This document shows, piece by piece, positions 27,305 through 40,804 of a stretch of DNA of 64,000 bases (positions are counted from its first letter, which is position 1; every line of letters begins with the position of its first letter). The notes under the pieces are model-generated. The model searched no databases. It was given only the letters and a program-made list of their open reading frames with translations, and was not told the origin of the DNA. The translations under genes were made by a program, and so were the position numbers. Source of the stretch: Ralstonia pickettii (GTDB lineage Bacteria > Pseudomonadota > Gammaproteobacteria > Burkholderiales > Burkholderiaceae); assembly GCF_001699815.1 (NCBI RefSeq), contig NZ_MCGB01000029.1, forward strand, positions 25,794 to 89,793, read 5' to 3'.

Positions 27305-28429
27305 ATGCCAAGACCCATCCAGGCCGTCATCCACGGCCCAGCACTTGCCAATAATCTCCAGATTGCCCGCCGTCATGCGCCCAACTCGCGCGTGTGGGCT
27401 GTCGTCAAAGCCAACGCGTACGGCCACGGTATCGAACGCGTGTATGAAGGCCTGCGCCAGACCGACGGTTTCGGTCTGCTCGATCTGGACGAGGCCGTCC
27501 GCCTGCGCCAACTCGGCTGGCAGGGGCCGGTCCTCCTGCTCGAAGGCTTTTTCAAGCCGGAAGACCTGGCCATCGTCGAGCAGTACCGCCTGACGACCAC
27601 CGTCCACTGCGAAGAGCAACTGCGCATGCTGGAACTGGCGCGCCTGAAAGGGCCCACCAGCGTGCAGCTCAAGATCAATACGGGCATGAGCCGACTCGGC
27701 TTCGCGCCCGCCGCCTACCGCGCCGCATGGGAGCGCGCCCGCGCCATTTCAGGCGTCGGCACGATCGTCCACATGACGCATTTTTCGGATGCCGACGGCC
27801 CGCGTGGCATCGAGCATCAACTCGCGGCGTTTGAGCGCGCCACGCAAGGTTTGCCGGGCGAAGCGTCGCTGTCCAACTCCGCGGCCACGCTGTGGCATCC
27901 GAAGGCGCATCGCGACTGGGTGCGCCCAGGCGTGATCATGTACGGCGCATCGCCGACGGGCGTGGCGGCGGATATTGACGGCACAGGCCTGATGCCCGCC
28001 ATGTCGCTCAAGAGCGAGCTGATCGCCATCCAGGATCTGCAGCCGGGCGCGACGATCGGTTACGGCTCGCGCTTTACCGTGGAGCACCCGATGCGCATCG
28101 GCGTCGTCGCGTGCGGTTATGCCGACGGCTACCCGCGCCATGCGCCGGGCTGGGACGGCAACCATACGCCGGTGCTGGTCGACGGCGTGCGCACGCACAT
28201 CGTGGGCCGCGTGTCGATGGACATGATCACCGTGGATCTGGCCGGCGTGCCCGAGGCGCGTGTCGGCACGCCCGTCACGCTGTGGGGCGAGGGCTTGCCG
28301 ATCGACGACGTCGCACAGGCCTCCGGCACGGTTGGCTATGAGTTGATGTGCGCACTGGCGCCGCGCGTGCCGGTATTGGTCGAGCCCGTCGGCACGGCAG
28401 AGGCCGGCGACCTGGGCAAGGCTGCCTGA
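27305..28429 (+). CDS. alr: Alanine racemase
   Basis: Interconverts L- and D-alanine, supplying D-Ala for peptidoglycan or degrading D-Ala. The 374-residue fold-type III PLP enzyme has the PLP lysine Lys35 in [10 protein letters not shown] and the second catalytic base in the IGYGSRFT segment near residue 253. [11 protein letters not shown] and [10 protein letters not shown] are standard. No D-amino acid dehydrogenase (dadA) is nearby, so a biosynthetic role is more likely than catabolic. It is followed after 68 bases by radA. Confidence 0.95.
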   Translation: MPRPIQAVIHGPALANNLQIARRHAPNSRVWAVVKANAYGHGIERVYEGLRQTDGFGLLDLDEAVRLRQLGWQGPVLLLEGFFKPEDLAIVEQYRLTTTVHCEEQLRMLELARLKGPTSVQLKINTGMSRLGFAPAAYRAAWERARAISGVGTIVHMTHFSDADGPRGIEHQLAAFERATQGLPGEASLSNSAATLWHPKAHRDWVRPGVIMYGASPTGVAADIDGTGLMPAMSLKSELIAIQDLQPGATIGYGSRFTVEHPMRIGVVACGYADGYPRHAPGWDGNHTPVLVDGVRTHIVGRVSMDMITVDLAGVPEARVGTPVTLWGEGLPIDDVAQASGTVGYELMCALAPRVPVLVEPVGTAEAGDLGKAA

Positions 28430-28497
28430 GCGCCGCATCGTTAATACAAAGATCAAGCGGCGGTCGCCCATGCGCGGCGCCGTAAGCAGGGGGTTGT

Positions 28498-29868
28498 TTG
28501 GCCAAGAGCAAGACGGTCTATACGTGCACCGAATGTGGTGGCACGGCACCGAAGTGGGCGGGGCAGTGCCCGAATTGCCAGCAGTGGAACACGCTGGTGG
28601 AAACCGTCGCGCAGCCGACGTCCGGCGCCGGCGCGCGCTTCCAGTCGCTCGCCTCCAGCGCGACGGTGCGCAAGCTGTCGGACATCGACGCGGTGGATGT
28701 GCCGCGCTTCTCCAGCGGCATCGACGAATTTGACCGCGTACTGGGCGGTGGCCTGGTCAGCGGCGGTGTTGTGCTGATCGGCGGCGATCCCGGGATCGGC
28801 AAATCGACGCTGTTGCTGCAGGCGCTGTCCAACCTGTCGGCCGATCGGCGGGTGTTGTACGTGAGCGGCGAGGAGTCCGGCTCGCAGATCGCGCTTCGTG
28901 CGCGTCGCCTGGGCATCGAAAGCCCGAACCTTGCGCTGCTGGCGGAGATCCAGCTGGAGCGCATCCAGGCGACGATAGAAACGGAAAAGCCGGAAGTCGT
29001 CGTCATCGATTCGATCCAGACGCTGTATTCCGAGGCGCTGACCTCGGCGCCAGGCTCCGTGGCCCAGGTGCGGGAATGCGCGGCGCAGTTGACGCGCATT
29101 GCCAAGCGGCTGGATGTGACGACCATTCTCGTTGGCCATGTGACCAAGGAAGGCGCGCTGGCAGGCCCCCGTGTGCTCGAACACATTGTCGATACGGTGC
29201 TGTATTTCGAGGGCGATACGCATTCCGCCTACCGGCTGGTGCGGGCGTTCAAGAACCGTTTCGGCGCCGTCAACGAGCTGGGCGTGTTTGCGATGACGGA
29301 GCGCGGCCTGCGTGGCGTGGCGAATCCGTCGGCGCTCTTCCTGTCGCAGCACGAACAGGTGGTGCCGGGCTCGTGCGTGCTGGTGACGCAGGAGGGCACG
29401 CGGCCGCTGCTGGTGGAAATCCAGGCGCTGGTGGATACGGCCAACGTGCCGAACCCGCGCCGCCTGGCGGTGGGCCTGGAGCAGAATCGGCTGGCGATGT
29501 TGCTGGCGGTGCTGCACCGCCACGCCGGCATTGCGTGCTTTGACCAGGACGTGTTCCTGAACGCGGTGGGCGGCGTGAAGATTACCGAGCCCGCGGCGGA
29601 CTTGGCGGTGCTGTTGGCGATCCATTCGTCGATGCGCAACAAGGCGCTGCCGCGCGGGCTGGTCGTGTTTGGGGAGATCGGCCTTGCCGGGGAAATCCGC
29701 CCGACGCCGCGCGGTCAGGAGCGGTTGAAGGAAGCGGCCAAGCTGGGCTTCTCGATTGCCGTGATCCCGAAATCCAACGCCCCGAAGCAGGCAATCGATG
29801 GGCTGGAGGTCATTGCCGTCGAGCGCATTGAACAGGCCATCGATCGGGTGCGGGCGCTCGAGGCTTGA
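28498..29868 (+). CDS. radA: DNA repair protein RadA
   Basis: RadA is a RecA-like ATPase that promotes branch migration in recombination repair. The 456-residue protein begins with a C4 zinc finger (CTECGGTAPKWAGQCPNC), then Walker A GGDPGIGKST near residue 97, the RadA-specific KNRFG near 250 and a Lon-like C-terminal domain. The start is TTG at 28498, preceded by an AGCAGGGGG purine tract. It lies downstream of alr, a common neighbour in this group. Confidence 0.95.
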   Translation: MAKSKTVYTCTECGGTAPKWAGQCPNCQQWNTLVETVAQPTSGAGARFQSLASSATVRKLSDIDAVDVPRFSSGIDEFDRVLGGGLVSGGVVLIGGDPGIGKSTLLLQALSNLSADRRVLYVSGEESGSQIALRARRLGIESPNLALLAEIQLERIQATIETEKPEVVVIDSIQTLYSEALTSAPGSVAQVRECAAQLTRIAKRLDVTTILVGHVTKEGALAGPRVLEHIVDTVLYFEGDTHSAYRLVRAFKNRFGAVNELGVFAMTERGLRGVANPSALFLSQHEQVVPGSCVLVTQEGTRPLLVEIQALVDTANVPNPRRLAVGLEQNRLAMLLAVLHRHAGIACFDQDVFLNAVGGVKITEPAADLAVLLAIHSSMRNKALPRGLVVFGEIGLAGEIRPTPRGQERLKEAAKLGFSIAVIPKSNAPKQAIDGLEVIAVERIEQAIDRVRALEA

Positions 29869-29978
29869 ACGTTCAAAATTTCACTACGGTATCGCTCGTG
29901 CCATTTGAAAATGCGTGTGCCGTTGCGGTGCGATAATCCGCCAACTTTTCTCCACGACTCCTCTGTACTGACGCCGCC

Positions 29979-30458
29979 ATGCAAGCCAACTCGCGCGCCT
30001 TTTTCCTGCTGATTGCCGTGATCTCCTTCGGGGTGGTCGGCTATGCGCTGTACCTGCAGCACGTCGAGGGGCTGCAGCCGTGCCCGCTGTGCATCCTGCA
30101 GCGGTTTGCTTTCCTGGGCATTGGTGTGTTCTCGCTGCTGGCGGCCCTGTCGTCGGCCACGCGGCTGCTGTGGCACGGGCTGGCGATGCTGTCCGGGCTG
30201 GCCGGCCTGTGTGTGGCGGGGTACCACGTATCGCTGCTGCTGAACCCGAAGGCAACGTGCGGGATCGATCCGATTGAGAACTGGGTCAACGCGCTGCCGA
30301 CTGCCAAATGGTTGCCGCAGGTGTTCGAAGCCGATGGCCTGTGCGTCGGGCCGATGCCGCCGGTGCTGGGCCTGTCGGTGCCGGTGTGGTCGCTGATCTG
30401 GCTGGTGATTCTGTCGCTGACGCTGGTGGTGGGGATGATCCGCCGCGAGCGCCGCTAA
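29979..30458 (+). CDS. dsbB: Disulfide bond formation protein DsbB
   Basis: DsbB re-oxidises periplasmic DsbA and passes electrons to quinone. The 159-residue protein has four membrane segments, the redox pair Cys35-x2-Cys38 in QPCPLCILQR with the quinone-site Arg42, and the second periplasmic pair Cys94 (ATCGIDP) and Cys122 (GLCVGP). All residues needed for activity are present. A GATAAT-like -10 lies at 29932-29937. A frameshifted DUF523 gene follows after 16 bases. Confidence 0.94.
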   Translation: MQANSRAFFLLIAVISFGVVGYALYLQHVEGLQPCPLCILQRFAFLGIGVFSLLAALSSATRLLWHGLAMLSGLAGLCVAGYHVSLLLNPKATCGIDPIENWVNALPTAKWLPQVFEADGLCVGPMPPVLGLSVPVWSLIWLVILSLTLVVGMIRRERR

Positions 30459-30474
30459 CCCAGAGCCGCAGATC

Positions 30475-31001
30475 ATGCAACGCGTGCTGGTGAGTGCCTG
30501 CCTGCTGGGCCAGCCGGAGCGCTATGACGGCGGCACGGTCGCCACCGAGGGCGGCATCCTGGCGCGCTGGCAGATGGAAGGGCGTATCGTGCCGATGTGC
30601 CCGGAGATGGCCGGCGGTTTGCCGGTGCCGCGTCTGCCCGCGGAAATTCACGGCGAGGGGGGGGCGCGGCGGTACTGCGCGGCGCAGCCCGTGTCGTCGA
30701 ACACCACGGCCACGATGTCACCCAAGCGTTTCTCGAAGGCGCGCAACGCGCACTGGAAGCGGCGCAGGCGGCCGGCGTGCAAGTCGCCGTGCTTACCGAG
30801 CGGAGCCCGTCTTGCGGTTCTGCGTTTCTCTACGACGGGACGTTTTCCAGCCAGTTGCAGGAAGGCGAGGGCGTGACGGCGGCGCTGCTGCGCCAACATG
30901 GCATCCGCATATTCAGCCAGCACCAGCTGGAAGAAGCCGGGCGGCTGCTCGATGCGCTCGACGCGCAGGATCGCGCCGATTCGTCAATCGGCAAACCGTA
31001 G
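30475..31001 (+). pseudogene. DUF523-family gene split by a frame change at G8
   Basis: The first frame (from ATG 30475) encodes the N-terminal half of a DUF523 protein: VLVSACLLGQPERYDGG, then PMCPEMAGGLPVPRLPAEI. After a run of eight G at 30657-30664 the family match moves to the -1 frame, which encodes AAVLRGAARVVEHHG, TERSPSCGSAF, YDGTFS and GEGVTAALLRQHGI, ending with TAG at 30999-31001. Reading the run as nine G would restore about 175 residues. Read as given, the first frame continues to a stop at 30876 in unrelated sequence. The change could be a real mutation, slippage-based switching, ribosomal -1 frameshifting or a sequencing error. The function of DUF523 is unknown. The 3' end overlaps the convergent CoA-transferase gene by 18 bases. 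Confidence 0.85.
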
Positions 31002-32090
31002 CGGCAAGGCAAGCTGCACGGGCTCGCCGTTCTCCTTCACCACGCTGTTGCGCTCGACAAAGAGCGGATGTTGCAGCGCTTCTTCCATGCGCAGCACGGG
31101 CGTGACACAGCAATCGGCATCGGCAAAACGCGCGGTCCATTCGGCTTGGGTGGCGGTCAGGAAGCGCGCAGCAAGTTCGTCGCGAATGGCGCGTGCGTCA
31201 TCGCCGCCGACGCGCTGGCCGAGCGCCCAGTGCCGCTCTTTCCATTCGGGCTTTTCGATGACATCGCACATCGCCTGCCAGAACTTCAATTCGAGCGCGC
31301 CGACGGCCATGAAGCGATCGTCCGCCGTGCGATATACGCCGTAGCACGGCACGCCGCCATTGAGCAGATCGGTGCCCGCGGGGCTGGCCTTGCCGCGCGT
31401 GCCGACGGCAAAGAACGCCATCAGGTTGTGCGCGAACACCGAATCCGTCATCGATACATCGACGTAGCGGCCGCGGCCCGTGGCGCGCGCGTCGACCAGC
31501 GCAGCCAGGATGCCGACCACCGCCGTGAGCGCGCCGCCCAGCAGGTCGCCGATCTGCACGTTCGGGACGATGGGCGTGCCATCCGCGCTGGCAAGCTGAT
31601 CGAGCATGCCCGCATAGCCGACGTAGTTGATGTCGTGGCCGGCGGCTTGCGCGAGCGGGCCGTCCTGGCCGTAGCCGCTGATGGAACACATGACGAGCGC
31701 GGGGTTGGCCGCGCGCAGCGTGTCCCAGCCGACCCCGAGGCGCGCCATGACGCCAGGGCGGAAGCTTTCGATCAGCACATTGGCGTGGCGTACGAGTTCG
31801 ATGAGCGCGTCGCGGTCTTCGGCGCGTTTCAGGTCGAGCCGCATTTCGGTCTTGCCGCGATTGAGCGAGCGGAAGAACAGGCTCGGGCGTTCGGCCGCGC
31901 GGTCAGCGGAGGTGCGCATCATGTCGCGGGCGTAGTCGCCGGGGCCGGGGTCTTCGATCTTGATGACTTCAGCGCCGAGGTCGGCCAAGTGCCGCGTGGC
32001 GGCCGGGCCGGGCAGCAGGCGCGTCAGGTCGAGCACGCGCACGCCGGCCAATGGCTGGTGCGTGGCGGTGTCCGGCGAGGGCGATGTCAT
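30984..32090 (-). CDS. CaiB/BaiF family CoA-transferase, probably alpha-methylacyl-CoA racemase
   Basis: A 368-residue family III CoA-transferase-fold protein. The racemase signature GHDINY carries His152, followed by Asp182 in NVQIGDLLGG and the glutamate-bearing VGALELKFW. This His/Asp/Glu set is characteristic of alpha-methylacyl-CoA racemase (AMACR/MCR) rather than of formyl- or carnitine-CoA transferases. It would racemise 2-methylacyl-CoA for branched lipid breakdown. The start may be ATG at 32090 or the TTG directly before it (32093); AAGGAG is just upstream. yheS lies upstream on the same strand. Confidence 0.85.
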   Translation of the reverse strand: MTSPSPDTATHQPLAGVRVLDLTRLLPGPAATRHLADLGAEVIKIEDPGPGDYARDMMRTSADRAAERPSLFFRSLNRGKTEMRLDLKRAEDRDALIELVRHANVLIESFRPGVMARLGVGWDTLRAANPALVMCSISGYGQDGPLAQAAGHDINYVGYAGMLDQLASADGTPIVPNVQIGDLLGGALTAVVGILAALVDARATGRGRYVDVSMTDSVFAHNLMAFFAVGTRGKASPAGTDLLNGGVPCYGVYRTADDRFMAVGALELKFWQAMCDVIEKPEWKERHWALGQRVGGDDARAIRDELAARFLTATQAEWTARFADADCCVTPVLRMEEALQHPLFVERNSVVKENGEPVQLALPLRFAD

Positions 32091-32121
32091 CAACAGGTCT
32101 CCTTGGCCGGACGCGCCAGCC

Positions 32122-34059
<1,938 letters not shown>

Positions 34060-34203
34060 GAAAAACTGCGCTTGAAGGCAAATCGGAGAAGGGTGCGATT
34101 GTAGCGTGCTGCGTCGCACGATCCTGGCGCACCTGGGGCGTTTGGACTGGTGTATTGCACCGCGACGAGGCGGCACTCGCCCGCAACCTGTGCGGCGGCA
34201 TTC

Positions 34204-34225
34204 GACCTAGGGAAAACCATAGGTC
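34204..34225. promoter_or_regulatory. Inverted repeat in the yheS/rpiR intergenic region
   Basis: GACCTA (34204-34209) and TAGGTC (34220-34225) are exact reverse complements separated by ten bases. They lie 75 bases before the RpiR gene and could be a regulator site. Confidence 0.35.
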
Positions 34226-34258
34226 TTCATGAAAGTTTTTTTCTTTACACGGTCGATT

Positions 34259-34289
34259 CGTGAAAATACATTTACACAAAATTTTCACG
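34259..34289. promoter_or_regulatory. Candidate operator before the RpiR gene
   Basis: CGTGAAAAT at 34259-34267 and ATTTTCACG at 34281-34289 are perfect 9-bp inverted arms with a 13-bp AT-rich centre. The repeat ends ten bases before the RpiR start, an ideal place for autorepression and for control of the gsi operon downstream. Confidence 0.6.
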
Positions 34290-34299
34290 GCCCAGGAAC

Positions 34300-35289
34300 A
34301 TGGCGAAATCCACCAGCAAGCGTACGGATGTGTCGAAAGGCGCATTTGCCGCCGATGCGACGGTCTCCGAGCGCATTGGGGCGGCCCTTGCCACGCTCAC
34401 GCCCGCGCACCAGCGCATGGCGGAATACGTGCTGGCGAACCCGTTCCGCGCCGCCACCATGCGCATCGACGAGTTTGCCGCGGCGGTCGACATGTCGATT
34501 GCCACGGCCAACCGGTTCGCGCTGGCGCTGGGCTTTGACGGCTATCCGCAGTTCCGTGCCGGGCTGCTGCGCGGTTTCGAAGCGACGCTCGCGCCAGTGG
34601 AAAAGCTGCGCCACGAGCTGGCACGCCCGGCTACCAGCGCGGAGATCTTTGCCGCCTCGCTCAACGAAGACATCGCCAACCTTGATGCCACGCGCCGCAT
34701 GCTCGACCCCGCAGCCTGCGAACGCGCGGTCGACGCCATCCTGGGCGCACAGCGCATCTACGTGATGGGCTTTGGCGCCAGCGGTTATCTGGCGGGGCTG
34801 CTGCGCCATGGGCTCGATCTGTACTGCGACACGGTGATCTCCGTTTCGCAGCCGGGCGGCGCATCGGATGCGGCACGCCAACTGCGCAAGATCGGGCCGA
34901 AGGATCTGCTGATCGCCATCGCTTTCCCGCGCTATGCGGCGGACACCATCACGCTGGCCAAGCAGGCCGGTAAGCAAGGCTGCCAACTGCTGGCGCTGAC
35001 CGACAGCCCCACATCGCCGCTCGCGCCGCTGGCCGACATTGCGCTGTATGCGCGGCCGGAGCGGCAATTCTCCGCCACGTCCGACACGGCCGCCGTGGCG
35101 CTGTTCGAAGCGCTGTGCGGCGCGGTGGCGCATCGTTCGGCGCATTCGCTGGAATCGGCCGAACGCCTGACTGAATTCGTGCTGCCGTGGCTGCATACAG
35201 CCCCAGCGCCGCGCACCAATGACGCCCCGGGCGCCTCCGGCACACCGACAACCACCCGACGCGGCCGCAAACGCGCCGCTGAAAACTGA
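34300..35289 (+). CDS. RpiR/MurR-family transcriptional regulator
   Basis: A 329-residue RpiR-type regulator. The N-terminal HTH_6 domain covers about residues 22-95 (TPAHQRMAEYVLANP, then AVDMSIATANRFALALGF) and a SIS domain covers about 135-270 (IYVMGFGASGYLAGLL, then LLIAIAFPRYAADTI). SIS domains bind sugar phosphates or related ligands; here the ligand may come from glutathione or peptide breakdown. The C-terminal 40 residues are proline- and threonine-rich. It is first in the operon with iaaA and gsiABCD and has a candidate operator directly upstream. Confidence 0.92.
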   Translation: MAKSTSKRTDVSKGAFAADATVSERIGAALATLTPAHQRMAEYVLANPFRAATMRIDEFAAAVDMSIATANRFALALGFDGYPQFRAGLLRGFEATLAPVEKLRHELARPATSAEIFAASLNEDIANLDATRRMLDPAACERAVDAILGAQRIYVMGFGASGYLAGLLRHGLDLYCDTVISVSQPGGASDAARQLRKIGPKDLLIAIAFPRYAADTITLAKQAGKQGCQLLALTDSPTSPLAPLADIALYARPERQFSATSDTAAVALFEALCGAVAHRSAHSLESAERLTEFVLPWLHTAPAPRTNDAPGASGTPTTTRRGRKRAAEN

Positions 35290-35306
35290 TTGACATCGAG
35301 CCACGC

Positions 35307-36269
35307 ATGACTACGCCCATCCTCGCCATCCACGGCGGCGCCGGCACCATCACCCGCACGGCCATGAGTGCCGACAAGGAAGCCGCTTACCAGCAAGCGC
35401 TGAACGACATCCTGGCCGCAGGGCAACGCATCCTTGTGGAAGGCGGTAGCGCCCTGGATGCCGTGACCGAAGCCGTGCGCCTGCTCGAAGAGTGCCCGCT
35501 GTTCAACGCCGGCAAGGGCGCGGTGCTTACCAGTGCCGGCACGTATGAACTCGATGCGTCGATCATGGATGGCGCCAGGCTGGCCGCCGGCGCAGTGACC
35601 TGTGTCAAGCGCCTGCGCAACCCGATCCTCGCGGCCCGCGCGGTGATGGAGCGCAGCGAACACGTGCTGTTCACCTCCGAAGGCGCCGAGGCTTTCGCGA
35701 AAGCGCAGGGCCTGGAGTTTGTCGAGCCGGACTACTACTACACCGAAGCGCGCTACGCCCAATGGCAGCGCGCCCGCCAGCAAGACGGCATGGCGCTGCT
35801 CGATCACGATGCCGCGTCGCTCGTGGCCAAGGAAGCTGCACCCATCGACCCGGACAACAAGTTCGGCACCGTGGGCGCCGTGGCATGCGACGCGCAAGGG
35901 CGCCTCGCGGCGGCCACCTCCACGGGCGGCGTGACCAACAAGAAGGTCGGCCGCGTGGGCGATACGCCCATCGTTGGCGCGGGTTGCTTTGCAAACAACG
36001 TGGCGGCGGTGTCGTGCACCGGCACGGGCGAGATGTTCATCCGCGCCGTGGCTGCCTACGACGTGGCCGCACAGATGGAATACGCCGGCAAGTCACTGGC
36101 CGATGCAACCGACGACGTGGTCATGCGCAAGCTCATGGCCATCAATGGCCGCGGTGGGCTGATTGCCGTAGACGCGAAGGGCAACGTCGCGTTGCCGTTC
36201 AACACCGAAGGGATGTACCGCGGGTTCGCACGCGGCGCGCAAGCGCCGGTTGTGTCGATCTATCGGTAA
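35307..36269 (+). CDS. iaaA: Isoaspartyl peptidase/L-asparaginase
   Basis: Plant-type asparaginase of the N-terminal nucleophile family that cleaves beta-aspartyl dipeptides. The 320-residue precursor should self-cleave before Thr188 in KFGTVGAVA, giving alpha and beta chains. Conserved blocks are AIHGGAG at residues 7-13, NAGKGAVL near 67 and TGGVTNKKVGRVGDTPI near 210. It directly precedes gsiA, the same order as iaaA-gsiABCD in E. coli, supporting a joint role in peptide and glutathione use. Confidence 0.94.
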   Translation: MTTPILAIHGGAGTITRTAMSADKEAAYQQALNDILAAGQRILVEGGSALDAVTEAVRLLEECPLFNAGKGAVLTSAGTYELDASIMDGARLAAGAVTCVKRLRNPILAARAVMERSEHVLFTSEGAEAFAKAQGLEFVEPDYYYTEARYAQWQRARQQDGMALLDHDAASLVAKEAAPIDPDNKFGTVGAVACDAQGRLAAATSTGGVTNKKVGRVGDTPIVGAGCFANNVAAVSCTGTGEMFIRAVAAYDVAAQMEYAGKSLADATDDVVMRKLMAINGRGGLIAVDAKGNVALPFNTEGMYRGFARGAQAPVVSIYR

Positions 36270-36308
36270 GAAGCCGAAGCCGCCAAGCAGGACAGCAGGA
36301 GATTTGTC

Positions 36309-38198
<1,890 letters not shown>

Positions 38199-38247
38199 TC
38201 GCAATACAGAACGCAGTGAGACGTCATCTTTGATGAGGAGGAAGGAA

Positions 38248-39801
38248 ATGTTCAATCGCTTTGCTTTCAGCCCGCGCGCAGCCATGGTTGCCAGCGGCCT
38301 GGCCCTGGCGGCATTCACCATGCCGGCCTTTGCCGCCAAGGACGCCGTGATGGCGGTCTACTCGACCTTCACCACGATGGACCCGTACGACGCCAACGAC
38401 ACGCTGTCGTTCAGCGCGGCCAAGTCGTTCTATCAAGGCCTGTTCGGCTTCGACAAGGACATGAAGCTGGTCAACGTGCTGTGCGACAGCTACGAGGTCA
38501 GCAAGGACGGCCTCGTCTACACGTTCAAGCTGAAGAAGGGCGTGAAGTTCCACGATGGCACCACGTTTGATGCCAACGCCGTCAAGGCCAACCTGGACCG
38601 CGTGACCGACCCGGCCAACAAGCTCAAGCGTTTCGTGCTGTTCAACCGCGTGGCCAAGACCGAAGTTGTTGACCCGACCACCGCCCGCGTGACGCTCAAG
38701 GAGCCGTTCTCGCCGTTCATCAACGTGCTGGCCCATCCGTCGGCGGCGATGATCTCGCCCACGGCGCTCAAGAAGTACGGCAAGGACATCGCGTTCCACC
38801 CGGTCGGCACCGGGCCGTTCGAATTTGTCGAGTGGAAGCAGACCGACTACCTGAAGGGCAAGAAATTCGACGGCTACTGGAAACACGGCCTGCCGAAGAT
38901 CGACACCATCACCTGGAAGCCGGTGGTCGACAACAACACGCGCGCCACCATCATGCAGACGGGCGAGGCCGACTTTGCGTTCACGATTCCGTTCGAGCAG
39001 GCTGCCGTCCTCAAGAGCAGCCCCAAGGTTGACCTGATTGCCGCGCCGTCGATCATCCAGCGCTATGTCAGCTTCAACACCAACGTGAAGCCGTTCGACA
39101 ACCCCAAGGTGCGTCAGGCGATCAACTATGCGATCAACAAGGATGCGCTGACCAAGGTGGCGTTCGCGGGTTACGCCGTGCCGGCCGAAGGCGTGGTGCC
39201 GCCGGGCGTTGACTACGCGGTCAAGCTGGGCCCGTGGCCGTACAACCCGGCCAAGGCGAAAGAGCTGCTGAAGGAAGCGGGTTACCCGAACGGCTTTGAG
39301 ACGCAACTGTGGTCGGCCTATAACCACACGACGGCGCAGAAGATCATCCAGTTCGTGCAGCAGCAACTGGCCCAGGTCGGCATCAAGACGTCGGTGCTGG
39401 CGCTGGAAGCCGGCCAGCGCGTCGAGCGTGTGGAAAGCGTGCCCAAGCCGGAAGACGCCGGCGTGCGCATGTATTACGCAGGCTGGTCGTCGTCGACGGG
39501 TGAGTCGGATTGGGCGCTGCGTCCGTTGCTGGCATCGGAAGCCATGCCGCCCAAGTCGTTCAACACCGCATACTACAAGAACGAGCAGGTGGATGCCGAC
39601 ATCGCGGGCGCACTGCGCACGACCGATCGCGCTGAGAAGTCGAAGCTCTACACCGACGCGCAGAAGCGCATCTGGGAAGACGCACCGTGGGCCTTCCTGG
39701 TGACGGAGAAGATCGTCTACGCGCGCTCGAAGCGTCTGTCGGGTGCCTACGTCGCGCCGGACGGTTCGTTCAGCTTCGACGACATCGACGTCAAGCAATA
39801 A
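38248..39801 (+). CDS. gsiB: Glutathione/peptide-binding periplasmic protein GsiB
   Basis: Extracytoplasmic solute-binding protein family 5, 517 residues. A Sec signal peptide ends at about residue 27 (FTMPAFA, then AKDAVMAV). The family block [15 protein letters not shown] and the conserved [21 protein letters not shown] follow. It delivers glutathione or short peptides to GsiCD. The ATG at 38248 follows GAGGAGGAAGGA; an ATG at 38233 within that purine tract would add five residues. A strong hairpin separates it from gsiC. Confidence 0.93.
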   Translation: MFNRFAFSPRAAMVASGLALAAFTMPAFAAKDAVMAVYSTFTTMDPYDANDTLSFSAAKSFYQGLFGFDKDMKLVNVLCDSYEVSKDGLVYTFKLKKGVKFHDGTTFDANAVKANLDRVTDPANKLKRFVLFNRVAKTEVVDPTTARVTLKEPFSPFINVLAHPSAAMISPTALKKYGKDIAFHPVGTGPFEFVEWKQTDYLKGKKFDGYWKHGLPKIDTITWKPVVDNNTRATIMQTGEADFAFTIPFEQAAVLKSSPKVDLIAAPSIIQRYVSFNTNVKPFDNPKVRQAINYAINKDALTKVAFAGYAVPAEGVVPPGVDYAVKLGPWPYNPAKAKELLKEAGYPNGFETQLWSAYNHTTAQKIIQFVQQQLAQVGIKTSVLALEAGQRVERVESVPKPEDAGVRMYYAGWSSSTGESDWALRPLLASEAMPPKSFNTAYYKNEQVDADIAGALRTTDRAEKSKLYTDAQKRIWEDAPWAFLVTEKIVYARSKRLSGAYVAPDGSFSFDDIDVKQ

Positions 39802-39817
39802 GCCTCATTGCCGTACC

Positions 39818-39841
39818 GGCCCGCGCAGCCTTGCGCGGGCC
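39818..39841 (+). promoter_or_regulatory. Strong hairpin between gsiB and gsiC
   Basis: GGCCCGCGCA (39818-39827) pairs perfectly with TGCGCGGGCC (39832-39841) over four bases, with no T-run. In transporter operons such hairpins protect the binding-protein mRNA end and lower permease expression. That role is inferred. Confidence 0.65.
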
Positions 39842-39870
39842 ATTGAAATGCCGCCTGCGGTGGATTTGCC

Positions 39871-40794
39871 ATGCTGAACTACTTCATTAAACGTGCGCTG
39901 GGCGTGATCCCGACACTGCTGATCGTGGCAGTGCTGGTGTTCCTGTTCGTGCATCTGTTGCCCGGCGACCCGGCGCGTTTGGCCGCCGGCCCCGAAGCGG
40001 ACGAGATGACGGTCGATCTCGTCCGCAAGGACCTGGGCCTGGACAAGCCGATGCACGAGCAGTTCGTGCGCTTCTTCGCCAACGCCGCACGTGGTGAATT
40101 CGGCAACTCCATCCGCACCAAGCGCCCGGTGAGCGAAGAGATTGGCGAACGCTTCTGGCCGACGCTCAATCTGACGATCACCAGCATGGTGTGGGCGGTG
40201 ATCTTCGGCATGGTGATCGGCATCACATCCGCCGTGTGGCGCAACAAGTGGCCTGACCGCCTGGGCATGACGCTCGCCGTGTCGGGCATCTCGTTCCCCG
40301 CGTTCGCACTGGGCATGCTGCTGATGGAAGTGTTCTCGGTGCAGCTTGGCTGGCTGCCAGCCATCGGTGCGGACACCTGGAAGCACTACATCCTGCCTTC
40401 GCTCACGCTGGGCGCTGCAGTGGCTGCCGTGATGGCGCGCTTCACGCGTGCGTCGTTCGTGGAAGTGCTGCAGGAAGATTTCGTGCGCACCGCCCGTGCC
40501 AAGGGCGTGCGCGAGACTGTGGTGGTCATCAAGCATTGCCTGCGCAACGCGATGATCCCGGTGGTCACGATGATGGGCCTGCAGTTCGGTTTTCTGCTGG
40601 GCGGCTCGATCGTCGTGGAGAAGGTGTTCAACTGGCCAGGCCTCGGCCGTCTGCTGGTGGATGCGGTGGAAATGCGCGACTACCCGGTCATCCAGGCCGA
40701 GGTGCTGCTGTTCTCGCTGGAGTTCATCCTGATCAACCTTGTGGTGGACATGCTGTACACCGTCATCAACCCCACCATCCGCTACAAAAAGTAA
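39871..40794 (+). CDS. gsiC: Glutathione ABC transporter permease GsiC
   Basis: First permease of the importer, 307 residues with six membrane segments. The DppB/GsiC start [22 protein letters not shown] and the family block [12 protein letters not shown] near residue 30 are present. The EAA coupling loop lies near residue 205 ([13 protein letters not shown]), in the form used by the dipeptide/oligopeptide subfamily. It is followed after 10 bases by gsiD. Confidence 0.93.
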   Translation: MLNYFIKRALGVIPTLLIVAVLVFLFVHLLPGDPARLAAGPEADEMTVDLVRKDLGLDKPMHEQFVRFFANAARGEFGNSIRTKRPVSEEIGERFWPTLNLTITSMVWAVIFGMVIGITSAVWRNKWPDRLGMTLAVSGISFPAFALGMLLMEVFSVQLGWLPAIGADTWKHYILPSLTLGAAVAAVMARFTRASFVEVLQEDFVRTARAKGVRETVVVIKHCLRNAMIPVVTMMGLQFGFLLGGSIVVEKVFNWPGLGRLLVDAVEMRDYPVIQAEVLLFSLEFILINLVVDMLYTVINPTIRYKK

Positions 40795-40804
40795 GGAGGC
40801 CGCC

